The notes: generated by a model not told the origin, from the letters alone. Counted from the first letter of the stretch, positions 7,529 to 14,689 are shown. The stretch: DNA of 23,471 nt from JBKHJA01 sp046538375 (GCA_046538375.1 JBKHJA010000029.1:1-23471); one strand, 5' to 3'. Numbers and translations: made by a program.

Positions 7529-8506
7529 TTAAGGAGAGGAAAGAAGCATTGAGGCCAGTTTTAGGGCTTGGATCATGCTTTGAGGATTGGCTTTTCCTTT
7601 CCCGGCAATATCAAAAGCTGTGCCGTGGTCGGGTGAGGTCCGGATAAAAGGAAGGCCCAGAGTCAGGTTGACTCCCTGGTGGAAGGATTCCAGTTTAAAG
7701 GGGATGAGGCCTTGGTCGTGGTAAAGGGCTATGGCCATTTTGTCAGGCTGATTCAGTGCACAGCGGAAAACAGTATCCGGGGGGAAAGGCCCCCTGATAT
7801 CCACACCTTTTTTTTGGGCTTTCTTGATGGCCGGGACAATGTCCTTTTCTTCTTCTGAGCCTAAAAGGCCACCTTCGCCAGCATGAGGATTCAACCCTGC
7901 CACCAGCAGATGGAAAGAAGGAGAATGGATATTTTTTAGGTTCTGGTCAAGCTGGAGGAAGAAATCAAGGAGAGCTTCTTTTTTTATCTTGTTCACGGCC
8001 CTTTTTAGGGGCAGGTGATGAGTGAAGAGGGCCACCTTTAATTTTTCTGACCAAAAGGTCATGATGGCCCGGGGATAGAACCGGCTGAGATAGTGAGTGT
8101 GGCCCGACCATTTGAGGCCGGCCATTTCCCAGGATTTTTTGGAGACGGGAGCTGTGACCAGGGCCTGGATAGTTCCTTTCCTGGCCTGTTCCACTGCTTT
8201 CTGGAAATAAGAAAAAGATGCCCGGCCATTGGCTGGCGAAGGGGAACCTCTCTTTACCGTTTTGAGTGGAGAGTTGACTTCCCAAACGCTCAGATGGGGA
8301 AGGGAATCCAGGCTTTTTTTTTGCAGGCGGGGTATCTCCAGTTTGATGCCCAGTTTTTCTTTTTCTTCTTCTAGGATAAGAGTGGAACCAAAGATGATGT
8401 GGTGAGCAGGAGGAAAGGATTCTATGGAAGTCAGAGCTTTGAGAATGATTTCAGGCCCAATTCCGCCGGGATCCCCAAGAGTTATCCCGATCTTGGGAGG
8501 GATCAT
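7529..8506 (-). CDS. pdxA: 4-hydroxythreonine-4-phosphate dehydrogenase
   Basis: This 325-residue enzyme oxidises 4-phosphohydroxy-L-threonine in the DXP-dependent vitamin B6 pathway (family length about 329). It starts with IGITLGDPGGIGPEI (residues 6-20). The three metal-binding histidines are visible in context: FTHHLPL (about 163), GLNPHAGEGG (208) and LYHDQGLIPFK (263). The TSPDHGTAFDIAGKGKANP signature lies near the C terminus. The open frame extends upstream to 8614, but that would overlap hfq by more than 100 bp and add a non-conserved tail; ATG 8506, 4 nt after the hfq stop, is the sensible start. It is probably co-transcribed with, and coupled to, hfq. PdxA paralogues acting on other substrates exist, so the B6 role is likely but not certain. 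Confidence 0.93.
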   Translation of the reverse strand: MIPPKIGITLGDPGGIGPEIILKALTSIESFPPAHHIIFGSTLILEEEKEKLGIKLEIPRLQKKSLDSLPHLSVWEVNSPLKTVKRGSPSPANGRASFSYFQKAVEQARKGTIQALVTAPVSKKSWEMAGLKWSGHTHYLSRFYPRAIMTFWSEKLKVALFTHHLPLKRAVNKIKKEALLDFFLQLDQNLKNIHSPSFHLLVAGLNPHAGEGGLLGSEEEKDIVPAIKKAQKKGVDIRGPFPPDTVFRCALNQPDKMAIALYHDQGLIPFKLESFHQGVNLTLGLPFIRTSPDHGTAFDIAGKGKANPQSMIQALKLASMLLSSP

Positions 8507-8510
8507 TTTT

Positions 8511-8840
8511 TTATCTGGAGGGTGATTTTGAAGTTTTCTTGGACGCTTTTTTGTCGTTGAGTTTATACAGATATTTAATGCTGTTTTTAAAGACCAATAA
8601 ATTGGGAGCATCATTCCGGTTAAGTTTTATACAGTTTCTGTCATACCATTCGATATAACCTTCCGCTTTTTCTCCATCGGCGAAAACCACCACCATGGGA
8701 GTTTTTTTATTCATCTGTTTCAAATAATAGTAATTCTCGGCATGAGTCTCAGAAGGAGGATGAGACTTTTTTTTCGCCTGTTCGCGATTCATTTTTTCTT
8801 TGATTTCAGCGAAATTAGGTCTGATTAGTTTTCTAGCCAT
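8511..8840 (-). CDS. hfq: Divergent Hfq-family RNA chaperone with N-terminal extension
   Basis: This 109-residue protein has an Sm/Hfq core at about 33-93: HAENYYYLKQMNKKTPMVVVFADGE gives helix 1 and strands 1-2, EGYIEWYDRNCIKL gives Sm1 strands, and LLVFKNSIKYLYK (81-93) sits where Hfq has its YKHAI motif. Here that motif reads FKNSI, so the usual lysine is kept but histidine is replaced by asparagine. A 30-residue basic extension precedes the core and a lysine/serine tail (NDKKASKKTSKSPSR) follows it. Hfq hexamers pair small RNAs with mRNAs; sRNA activity of this divergent form is unproven. AGGAGA lies 8 nt before the ATG, and a good promoter lies upstream. It is followed 4 nt later by pdxA. 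Confidence 0.8.
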   Translation of the reverse strand: MARKLIRPNFAEIKEKMNREQAKKKSHPPSETHAENYYYLKQMNKKTPMVVVFADGEKAEGYIEWYDRNCIKLNRNDAPNLLVFKNSIKYLYKLNDKKASKKTSKSPSR

Positions 8841-8897
8841 GCTTTGTTTCTCCTAGATAAATGTCCGATGAGAAATCGAGATTTTATGGTTAGATTT

Positions 8898-8926
8898 AAT
8901 ATATCACTTTTCCGGCAAAATATCAA
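8898..8926 (-). promoter_or_regulatory. Promoter of hfq-pdxA
   Basis: On the minus strand TTGATA (8921-8926, 5 of 6) and TATATT (8898-8903, 5 of 6) are 17 bp apart. Predicted start is near 8891, giving a leader of about 50 nt that contains the AGGAGA ribosome-binding site at 8849-8854. Confidence 0.7.
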
Positions 8927-8991
8927 ATCAATTTTATGGAATGCGGAGCCCCCAATTTTATATGGTCAGTAAAGAAATCCCTATTAGAGTA

Positions 8992-9012
8992 TTCCCCTTT
9001 TCCAGAGGGGAA
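8992..9012 (-). terminator. Hairpin downstream of the protease-FHA gene
   Basis: TTCCCCT (8992-8998) and AGGGGAA (9006-9012) form a perfect 7-bp GC-rich stem with a 7-nt loop, about 70 bp past the last gene of the kinase cassette and before the hfq promoter. There is no clear U-tract after it in the direction of transcription, so it may only protect the 3' end. Confidence 0.35.
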
Positions 9013-9079
9013 AACTCAAAATAGGATTCAGAATGTTAGAATACTGAGGAAAAATGGAAAGGAAAAACAATCTCTTTCA

Positions 9080-10654
9080 TTACTTCCTGTAGACAAATAC
9101 TGTTTTGCCCACTCTGACCCGGTCTCCGTCCTTAAGCTCTGCCTCGGTAATGGCCCTGTCGTTCACATAAGTAGGATTGGTGGCACTTAAATTTTTTATC
9201 CGGATAGACTTGGAGCCGGATTGTGGCTCAATAAGAGCGTGTTCTCTGGATACAGTATCTCCTGTTAACACAATTTGACATCTGGAGGAGTCTCTTCCAA
9301 TGCGGAGGCCAGTTTTCTCAACATCAAACTTGTTACCAGACAAAGGCCCCGCTTGGCTGACCAGGTATCCAAAACCCTTTTTACTCGGTTTGGAGCTCAG
9401 AGTTCTGCTTATGAGGAAAATAATGAATCCCAGCACCACTATCCCCAGAACTGTGATGAAGATCCATTTGAGCCACGATGGAAATGCCCTTGCTCCCCCG
9501 GTATCTCCCTGCACAATTTTCTCGCTGCACGCAAGGATATATTTCTGAGCGGTAGGATGGTGGGGATAAAACTCTTCAACGGTCTTGAACTCCTGGAGAG
9601 CTTTCTTGTATTTACCCTCCCAGAAATATCCCAATGCTCGGCTGTAAACCCGGTCGGTCAATCCATTCTGAGGAATAAATCCAGCTTGGTTGATAAACAC
9701 TTTCGCTTGATTGATGGGGACAAACATTCCATAGCTTCCCCCTTCTCTGTGGGCGGTCCGTCCTGCCATCCAGCTAGCGATCCCTACTACTTCGCCTTTG
9801 GTGTTGACTGCCGGACCTCCGCTGTTTCCTCCAGCGATGGTGGCGTCAGTTTGAATTACCTGACTTCCTGCAAAGTCAATTTTTACCGCACTCACGATTC
9901 CCTTGCTTACGGTGGGAATAAGCAGGCTGACCACACTTAATGCCCGTCCAGAAGTCAGGTCCTGAACGATCCCGGGGTATCCGATGACCATAAGATCATC
10001 CCCTTCTTTGACTTCATCTGAATCGCCCAGAGGGATGGTGGGGAAATTTTTACCTGTGATCTTGACAATTCCCACATCTTTTCCTTTCTTAAATTCACTC
10101 ACCACCAGGACATCCGCCTTGTAGGCACTCCAGTTTCCGGTCCGGATATAAATTTCCTTCTTCAAGTCCACCACCTGAGCGCCTTCCTTTATGACTTGAT
10201 TGAAAAGATTTTTTAACTCTTCTTTATTGGGGGACCGTCCCACCTGTTGTATAAAGGAAGGAATCTTATAATCCCTCAAGAAGGCATTCAGAATCAACAT
10301 CCGGCCCTCATCTGGATAATCCTGAACACAGTGTCCTGCCGTTAGGATGTATCCATCAGGATGGACAAGAAATCCTGAGGCTCCGTTTCCTTCCTCAAAG
10401 GGTCCAGCTTTCACCGTCCCAAAAAACGACTCAAAGAAAGGCTGTCCTGGATCCTGGATGGAGCCAAACTGCTGGTCCTTGTAAATGACCCATCCTTTGT
10501 AGAAGTATTCAACGAACACCACCGCGGGTTTAACCAATTCAAGCATCTGCTGGGGAGTCGATTTTTCCTGCTGGGATATGGCTGCAGAAGAAAGGCACAT
10601 CAGGCAGAAAGCAAAAAAAGTGACCGCACCTATTGATTTTTTTAGGCTTTTCAT
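9080..10654 (-). CDS. Secreted trypsin-like serine protease with a transmembrane helix and cytoplasmic FHA domain
   Basis: This 524-residue fusion protein starts with a signal peptide (MKSLKKSIGAVTFFAFCLMC, then LSSAAIS). The trypsin-fold protease shows all three catalytic residues: His108 in ILTAGHC, Asp193 in GKDVGIVKI and Ser278 in GGNSGGPAVN. There is no PDZ domain, unlike DegP/HtrA. A single TPR-like unit (about 339-383, SRALGYFWEGKYKKALQEF) precedes one transmembrane helix (about 394-417, WLKWIFITVLGIVVLGFIIF). The C-terminal FHA domain (about 448-524) has IGRDSSRC, TVSREHALI and NPTYVND, so the phosphate-binding Arg, Ser and Asn positions are intact. Predicted topology places the protease outside and the FHA domain inside. 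The frame opens upstream at 10702, but AAGGAGGT at 10659-10666 selects ATG 10654. It is the last gene of the kinase cassette, and its substrate is unknown. Confidence 0.9.
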   Translation of the reverse strand: MKSLKKSIGAVTFFAFCLMCLSSAAISQQEKSTPQQMLELVKPAVVFVEYFYKGWVIYKDQQFGSIQDPGQPFFESFFGTVKAGPFEEGNGASGFLVHPDGYILTAGHCVQDYPDEGRMLILNAFLRDYKIPSFIQQVGRSPNKEELKNLFNQVIKEGAQVVDLKKEIYIRTGNWSAYKADVLVVSEFKKGKDVGIVKITGKNFPTIPLGDSDEVKEGDDLMVIGYPGIVQDLTSGRALSVVSLLIPTVSKGIVSAVKIDFAGSQVIQTDATIAGGNSGGPAVNTKGEVVGIASWMAGRTAHREGGSYGMFVPINQAKVFINQAGFIPQNGLTDRVYSRALGYFWEGKYKKALQEFKTVEEFYPHHPTAQKYILACSEKIVQGDTGGARAFPSWLKWIFITVLGIVVLGFIIFLISRTLSSKPSKKGFGYLVSQAGPLSGNKFDVEKTGLRIGRDSSRCQIVLTGDTVSREHALIEPQSGSKSIRIKNLSATNPTYVNDRAITEAELKDGDRVRVGKTVFVYRK

Positions 10655-10658
10655 GTTT

Positions 10659-10666
10659 ACCTCCTT
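10659..10666 (-). promoter_or_regulatory. Consensus ribosome-binding site fixing the protease-FHA start
   Basis: AAGGAGGT, read on the minus strand, lies 4 nt before ATG 10654. It rules out the upstream in-frame starts at about 10699-10702, whose extra residues (MMASGLRC...) would precede a normal signal peptide. Confidence 0.8.
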
Positions 10667-10711
10667 TTTTCCAAAGGCACACCTAAGACCTGAGGCCATC
10701 ACGGTCTCTCA

Positions 10712-10725
10712 GCTTTGGTCAAAGC
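10712..10725. repeat. Inverted repeat across the FHA-adaptor stop codon
   Basis: GCTTTG (10712-10717) and CAAAGC (10720-10725) form a perfect 6-bp palindromic pair with a 2-nt centre, straddling the TGA of the adaptor gene. No U-run follows. It could be a weak intercistronic hairpin affecting mRNA processing or an operator, or chance. Confidence 0.25.
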
Positions 10726-11267
10726 ACCAAATACTTAAAAACGTAATTGGTATCGCCTATTCTTACCCTGTCTCCGTCCTCCAATCCTCTCTTGGTAATT
10801 TTTCTTTCATTCACAAAAGTTCCGTTAGCGCTGTCAAGGTCTGAAATATAGTACTTCCCCTTATCAAAATGGATGCTTGCATGGCGCGATGAAACAAAAT
10901 CGTTTTCAAGCTGAATATCGTTCTCCAGGGAACTTCCCACCACGGTTTTCTTTTTTATGAGCTGGTACACAGAAGCTCGTGTGGGTCCATCCACGGCAAT
11001 AAGCCATGCCAGGGCTGGAATGTCAGGCTTTTTCTCTATTAAAATTTTTGTCTTGGGGGTATCTTCTGTCTCTTTTTCTTGTCTTCCCAGGTCTACTTCC
11101 TCTCTGACAGTCTTTTTCAATTCAGGTCTGATCTCTTCTGTGGCCGTCTCATCCCTTCCTGATGGAGTGTCTTGAAAAGATTCTCCGCAGTAAGGACAGA
11201 TCTTCCAAGAGGGATCCAGAGAATGACCCCTGGAACAAGTTTTTGATGGAGAATTTTGCTTACTCAT
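10719..11267 (-). CDS. Zinc-ribbon/FHA-domain adaptor protein
   Basis: This 182-residue soluble protein has an N-terminal zinc-ribbon-like knuckle (Cys11, His15, Cys24, Cys27: CSRGH then CPYCG). An acidic, threonine-containing linker follows at about 35-80 (DETATEE, TEDTPKTK). The FHA domain (about 85-182) contains GSSLENDIQL, FVSSRHASI and SANGTFVNE. The usual GR pair is GS here: the arginine that contacts phosphate in most FHA domains is replaced by Ser112 (codon AGT), while the SxxH and NGT motifs are kept. The layout recalls GarA/FhaB-type adaptors that are phosphorylated on a threonine near the N terminus. The ATG overlaps the PP2C gene by 8 bp, and a perfect AAGGAGGT (11273-11280) lies 5 nt upstream, predicting strong translation. 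The likely role is relaying kinase output; no partner can be proven from sequence. Confidence 0.88.
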   Translation of the reverse strand: MSKQNSPSKTCSRGHSLDPSWKICPYCGESFQDTPSGRDETATEEIRPELKKTVREEVDLGRQEKETEDTPKTKILIEKKPDIPALAWLIAVDGPTRASVYQLIKKKTVVGSSLENDIQLENDFVSSRHASIHFDKGKYYISDLDSANGTFVNERKITKRGLEDGDRVRIGDTNYVFKYLVL

Positions 11268-12366
11268 TTTTGACCTCCTTGTTATATTTTTTGAGAAGCT
11301 TTTGAGCGGTTTTATTGTTTTTGTCTATCTCCAAAAGAGAACGGACAGCAAGAAAGGCCTTTTGGTGATTTCCCTGGTTGAAATCTTCCTCAATTTGGAC
11401 CAGAAGCCTGTTTATCTTCTTTGTCATCCTGTATTTTTGATGCCAGGATCCAAGAAGAAAAACCCCCATCGAAATAACCAGAATCAGAATTCCGAGGAGA
11501 ATTTTACTGATTGTGGAGTATTTTTTCTTCCCCTGCTGGCGCCATTCTCTGATTTCATCTTCACGAGTAGCCAGAAGATCGGGGTTGACATAGCCAATGA
11601 CGGCTGTGATATTGTCCTGGCCGCCTCTTTGATTGGCCAGGTCAATGAGAGCCTCACAGGCTCTCTGCGGGTGGGAGTTTTTGTTGACAATTTCAAGAAT
11701 CTCTTCATCGCTCACGTGACGGGTAAGCCCATCGCTGCAGAACACATACCGATCTCCTGCTTTCACTTCTCTTCTCAGCATTTGGGGTTCGATGTTGGGG
11801 TCAAAACCCACGGCTTGAGTTATCACATTATTTTTTGGGTGATTTAGGGCTTCTTTTTCGGATAAGACACCTGAACTCACCTGCTCCGCCACCCAGGAGT
11901 GGTCTTTGGTCAACTGATCCAGGTGTCCGTTTCTTATACAGTAGCAGCGGCTGTCTCCGATGTGCACCAGATAAAGAACCGCATTCTTGATGATCCCGAA
12001 GGTTAAAGTGCTCCCTATCTCTCCCAGATTTTTGTTTCTTTTTGAAAGGGAGTATACTTTTCTGTTGATCTCACGGATGACATTCTTTAATACAAGGGAG
12101 AAGTCATTCAGTCCGGCGAATTCCTGCTCATACCCGCCCCGGATAAAAGCCGCGTTCAATCTCTGGGTAATGATCCTGCTGGCCAGATCTCCAGCCTTAT
12201 GGCCGCCCATGCCATCCGCTACTCCTAAAATCGCCTGAAACTCTGAATCTTGTTGGGAACCGGGATAGGGAACAAAAACACATAGACTGTCCTCATTCAT
12301 TTTCCGAACACGTCCTCTGGTGGTGTCAAATCCAACTTTGACTTCAATCTCTCTGGTTTCTCTCAT
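11260..12366 (-). CDS. Membrane-anchored PP2C-type Ser/Thr protein phosphatase
   Basis: This 368-residue PPM/PP2C phosphatase probably reverses the neighbouring kinase. Catalytic-core motifs are in order: RKMNEDS (22-28), GVADGMGGHKAGD (48-60), GSTLTF (118-123), HIGDSR (135-140), SDGLTRH (211-217) and GGQDNIT (248-254). These supply the metal-binding aspartates. A single transmembrane helix (about 287-308, ISKILLGILILVISMGVFLL) is followed by a short extracytoplasmic tail that looks like one TPR unit (about 320-360, EEDFNQGNHQKAFLAVRSLL). The catalytic domain should be cytoplasmic. The ATG follows the kinase stop directly (TAAATG), and its end overlaps the FHA adaptor, so the three genes are tightly coupled. 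Its own ribosome-binding site is weak. Confidence 0.94.
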   Translation of the reverse strand: MRETREIEVKVGFDTTRGRVRKMNEDSLCVFVPYPGSQQDSEFQAILGVADGMGGHKAGDLASRIITQRLNAAFIRGGYEQEFAGLNDFSLVLKNVIREINRKVYSLSKRNKNLGEIGSTLTFGIIKNAVLYLVHIGDSRCYCIRNGHLDQLTKDHSWVAEQVSSGVLSEKEALNHPKNNVITQAVGFDPNIEPQMLRREVKAGDRYVFCSDGLTRHVSDEEILEIVNKNSHPQRACEALIDLANQRGGQDNITAVIGYVNPDLLATREDEIREWRQQGKKKYSTISKILLGILILVISMGVFLLGSWHQKYRMTKKINRLLVQIEEDFNQGNHQKAFLAVRSLLEIDKNNKTAQKLLKKYNKEVKNE

Positions 12367-14430
12367 TTAAAACTCTGCTATTTTCCAATCGGGCCCCATT
12401 TTTTTCAGATGCCACAAAACAGACATGTTCTGGCTTTCTGGCTCCTTTTTCTCATCGGGGATGAAGACAATGCTGCTGATAAAGGTTACCTCAGCACTCC
12501 TGGGCTCCACTATGTCTATTTTTATGTTGTCAAAGGAAACCCTCAGAATATCATTCTGAGCGAAGAATTGTTCCGCATCCCGCCGCATCGAGGCGGTAAG
12601 TTCTGGCATCATATCCTGAAGGAGAAGGTTGATATCTTCGGTTTCCATAGCTCTCCTCTGCCGATCAACGACAGCTCGGATTTTTCTCAGATCTTGACCA
12701 TACTGGGAGGGTTCCTCTTTTCTATGTTTCTCTTCTGACCTAACTTCGCTTTTTTCTGCGGTGAGGATGGATTGATCTGGAACTTGAGCTCTGGCCATGC
12801 TCATCAACTCCAGGGCGTCAGGATGCTTAGGGCTGATGGCAAGAATTTTCTCGCATTCCACCATACATTCATGGTATTTTCTTTCCCCAAGAGCTTCCCT
12901 TGCTCCGCGGAGATAGGATTCCACCTTTGGTTTTGCCTGTTTAGCCTTTAAAATGTAATCCCGGGCTTTGACGTTCCGGGATTCCCATTTCAATACCTTT
13001 TCCATCTGGGCCACACACAGATCATAGGCCCCTCTCTCGAAATAGTCTTGAGCCAGGGAAATCATTTCTTCAAGTTTATCTGGTTCCATCTTTTCCTGAC
13101 CAAGACCTTCTCCTCTTGACTGAGATTGGGAGGACCCCGGTGTGGATACTTCAGATGAGGATGAAGAGGTGGAATCGGAGGAAGGAAGAATCTCTTTATC
13201 AGAGGACGATCCATTCCTTCCAGGGATAATAACAGTGAACAGTATGGCTAAAGATATCCCCATCGCAAGGATGACTGCGGTTTTGGGGCCTTTCAGGATT
13301 TCCAGAATCTGGCGGGGTCTCTTGTCCTTTATCTTTGAGCGGGCAAAAGGAAATTTTAATCCAGGAAGAAAAGCTTTTTTCTTTCCTTTCTCCACAACAG
13401 TTTGCGGCACTTCTTGGGGCTTGAGAACAGGAAGTTCCTGGGAACAATAGGGGCATCTGTTATAAACAGCATCAAAAATATTGCGGCAGTGGGGACACTG
13501 GCGTCTCACCACTGATCCACACTGGGGGCATCTGAGAAAATCTTCTTTCAGGCCTGATCCACAATCCGGACAGTAAACAAATGTCAGAAGCTTTTCCTGT
13601 GATTTTTCTTTTTCCTCAACGCCCCTTATTTCTTCCAGAGCCTGGATGACTTGGGCAGGGCTCTTGACACGGCGGTTTTTGTCCTTTTCCAGCATGTTCA
13701 GGATTATGTGTTCCAAATTTTCGGGGATATGGGAGTTGATCATGGAAGGAGGCTTTACAGGTTCATGAATATGCTTCAAAGCGGTAGCAATTGAATCTTC
13801 TCCTGTAAAAGGGGCCCTGCTGGTTGCCATTTCATAGAGGACAATTCCTAGAGAATAGATATCTGATTGGGCATCAACAGCCAGGCCCTTGGCTTGTTCT
13901 GGCGACATGTATTCGGGAGTGCCCAGCTTGACTCCTGCTCTGGTCTTGAAACTTTCGTCGGCAGCACGGGCTATTCCAAAATCCATGACTTTGGTGGCGC
14001 CGTGCTTATCTATCATGATATTCTCTGGCTTTATATCACGATGGATGATGCCAGATTTGTGAGCAGCGGAAAGAGCAGAAGCCACTCCAATTCCCACCTT
14101 TTTGGTTAAGTTTACGGGGAGGGGAGCTTGGCGGGCAATGATTTCTGCGAGACTCTGGCCTTCCACATATTCCATGATGATGAAATATGTTCCTTCCAGT
14201 TCTTCCAGGTCGTAAATATGGACGATATTTTGGTGAGCCAAACGGGCTAATATTCTTGCTTCTCTTTGAAACCTTTCTAAGAATTCTTTTGACAGGGCCA
14301 TTTGTGCAGGCAGCATCTTCAAAGCCACCATGCGGTTTAATGAAATTTGAATGGCCTTGTAAACGACTCCCATCCCTCCCCTTCCGATTTCTTGAAGAAT
14401 TTTAAATTTTCCTACTGTCTTTCCGATCAT
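12367..14430 (-). CDS. Transmembrane Ser/Thr protein kinase with zinc ribbons and extracytoplasmic TPR-like/NTF2-like region
   Basis: This is a Hanks-type kinase of 687 residues from ATG 14430 (707 from ATG 14490). Residues about 8-270 form the kinase domain: glycine loop GRGGMGVVYKA, VALKML with Lys38, HRDIKPENI with catalytic Asp132, DFGIAR with Asp150, an activation loop carrying Thr163 and Thr171, and TPEYMSPEQA. Two zinc ribbons follow (eight cysteines in CxxC pairs, about 287-329). Then come a transmembrane helix (about 384-403), a serine-rich linker (SSSDKEILPSSDSTSSSSS), two TPR-like units (about 450-550) and a C-terminal NTF2/SnoaL-like domain (about 580-687) ending WHLKKMGPDWKIAEF. 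The kinase should be cytoplasmic and the sensor part outside. The kinase fold begins right at MIGKTVGKF, favouring ATG 14430; ATG 14490 lacks a ribosome-binding site. The stop touches the PP2C ATG. Confidence 0.93.
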   Translation of the reverse strand: MIGKTVGKFKILQEIGRGGMGVVYKAIQISLNRMVALKMLPAQMALSKEFLERFQREARILARLAHQNIVHIYDLEELEGTYFIIMEYVEGQSLAEIIARQAPLPVNLTKKVGIGVASALSAAHKSGIIHRDIKPENIMIDKHGATKVMDFGIARAADESFKTRAGVKLGTPEYMSPEQAKGLAVDAQSDIYSLGIVLYEMATSRAPFTGEDSIATALKHIHEPVKPPSMINSHIPENLEHIILNMLEKDKNRRVKSPAQVIQALEEIRGVEEKEKSQEKLLTFVYCPDCGSGLKEDFLRCPQCGSVVRRQCPHCRNIFDAVYNRCPYCSQELPVLKPQEVPQTVVEKGKKKAFLPGLKFPFARSKIKDKRPRQILEILKGPKTAVILAMGISLAILFTVIIPGRNGSSSDKEILPSSDSTSSSSSEVSTPGSSQSQSRGEGLGQEKMEPDKLEEMISLAQDYFERGAYDLCVAQMEKVLKWESRNVKARDYILKAKQAKPKVESYLRGAREALGERKYHECMVECEKILAISPKHPDALELMSMARAQVPDQSILTAEKSEVRSEEKHRKEEPSQYGQDLRKIRAVVDRQRRAMETEDINLLLQDMMPELTASMRRDAEQFFAQNDILRVSFDNIKIDIVEPRSAEVTFISSIVFIPDEKKEPESQNMSVLWHLKKMGPDWKIAEF

Positions 14431-14490
14431 GGATATCTCTCTGAACAGAAGCTCTATTCTTCTGGGGCAGGAATCAGGAGGTCTCTCCAT

Positions 14491-14518
14491 GGGAAGCGAT
14501 ATATCTTTCGCTTTTCCC
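14491..14518 (-). promoter_or_regulatory. Hairpin immediately upstream of the kinase frame
   Basis: GGGAAGCGA (14491-14499) pairs with TCGCTTTTCCC (14508-14518), leaving a 2-nt bulge and an 8-nt loop. On the minus strand this structure would touch the first in-frame ATG (14490) and lie 60 nt before ATG 14430. It could be part of the cassette leader. A lone TTGACA (14550-14555) lies upstream but has no good -10 box at the right distance, so the cassette promoter is not identified. Confidence 0.35.
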
Positions 14519-14609
14519 CAGGTGTAAGATGATTATCCACTGTCTTTTCTGTCAATTTTTCTCAAAATATTGGCAGACACACAGGGATAAATCAATCCTC
14601 CTTTAGGAT

Positions 14610-14656
14610 GAGATGAGAGGTGAATTCTTCCCCTTTTGCTTCATCTCAAGAGATGA
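14610..14656. repeat. Triplicated GAGATGA/TCATCTC motif able to form alternative hairpins
   Basis: GAGATGA occurs at 14610-14616 and 14650-14656, and its complement TCATCTC occurs at 14641-14647. The central copy can pair with either neighbour: a tight 7-2-7 palindrome on one side or a 24-nt loop on the other. It lies downstream of the lipoprotein stop and upstream of the kinase gene. There is no U-tract, so it is not a classic terminator. Confidence 0.4.
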
Positions 14657-14689
14657 TGTTTGAAATGAGCGGAGGGGAATTTTGGATTT

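Noticed and set aside
8507..8614. 36-residue N-terminal extension of PdxA
   Set aside because: It would overlap hfq by more than 100 bp in another frame, and the conserved PdxA N terminus begins at ATG 8506.
9080..10654. DegP/HtrA protease
   Set aside because: No PDZ domain; the C-terminal part is a transmembrane helix plus FHA domain.
10655..10718. TTGACC upstream of the protease-FHA gene as an internal promoter
   Set aside because: No acceptable -10 box at 16-18 bp.
9080..14430. Type VI secretion regulatory genes (kinase/PP2C/FHA as in PpkA-PppA-Fha)
   Set aside because: No structural type VI secretion genes occur in the window, and the protease-FHA fusion does not fit that system.
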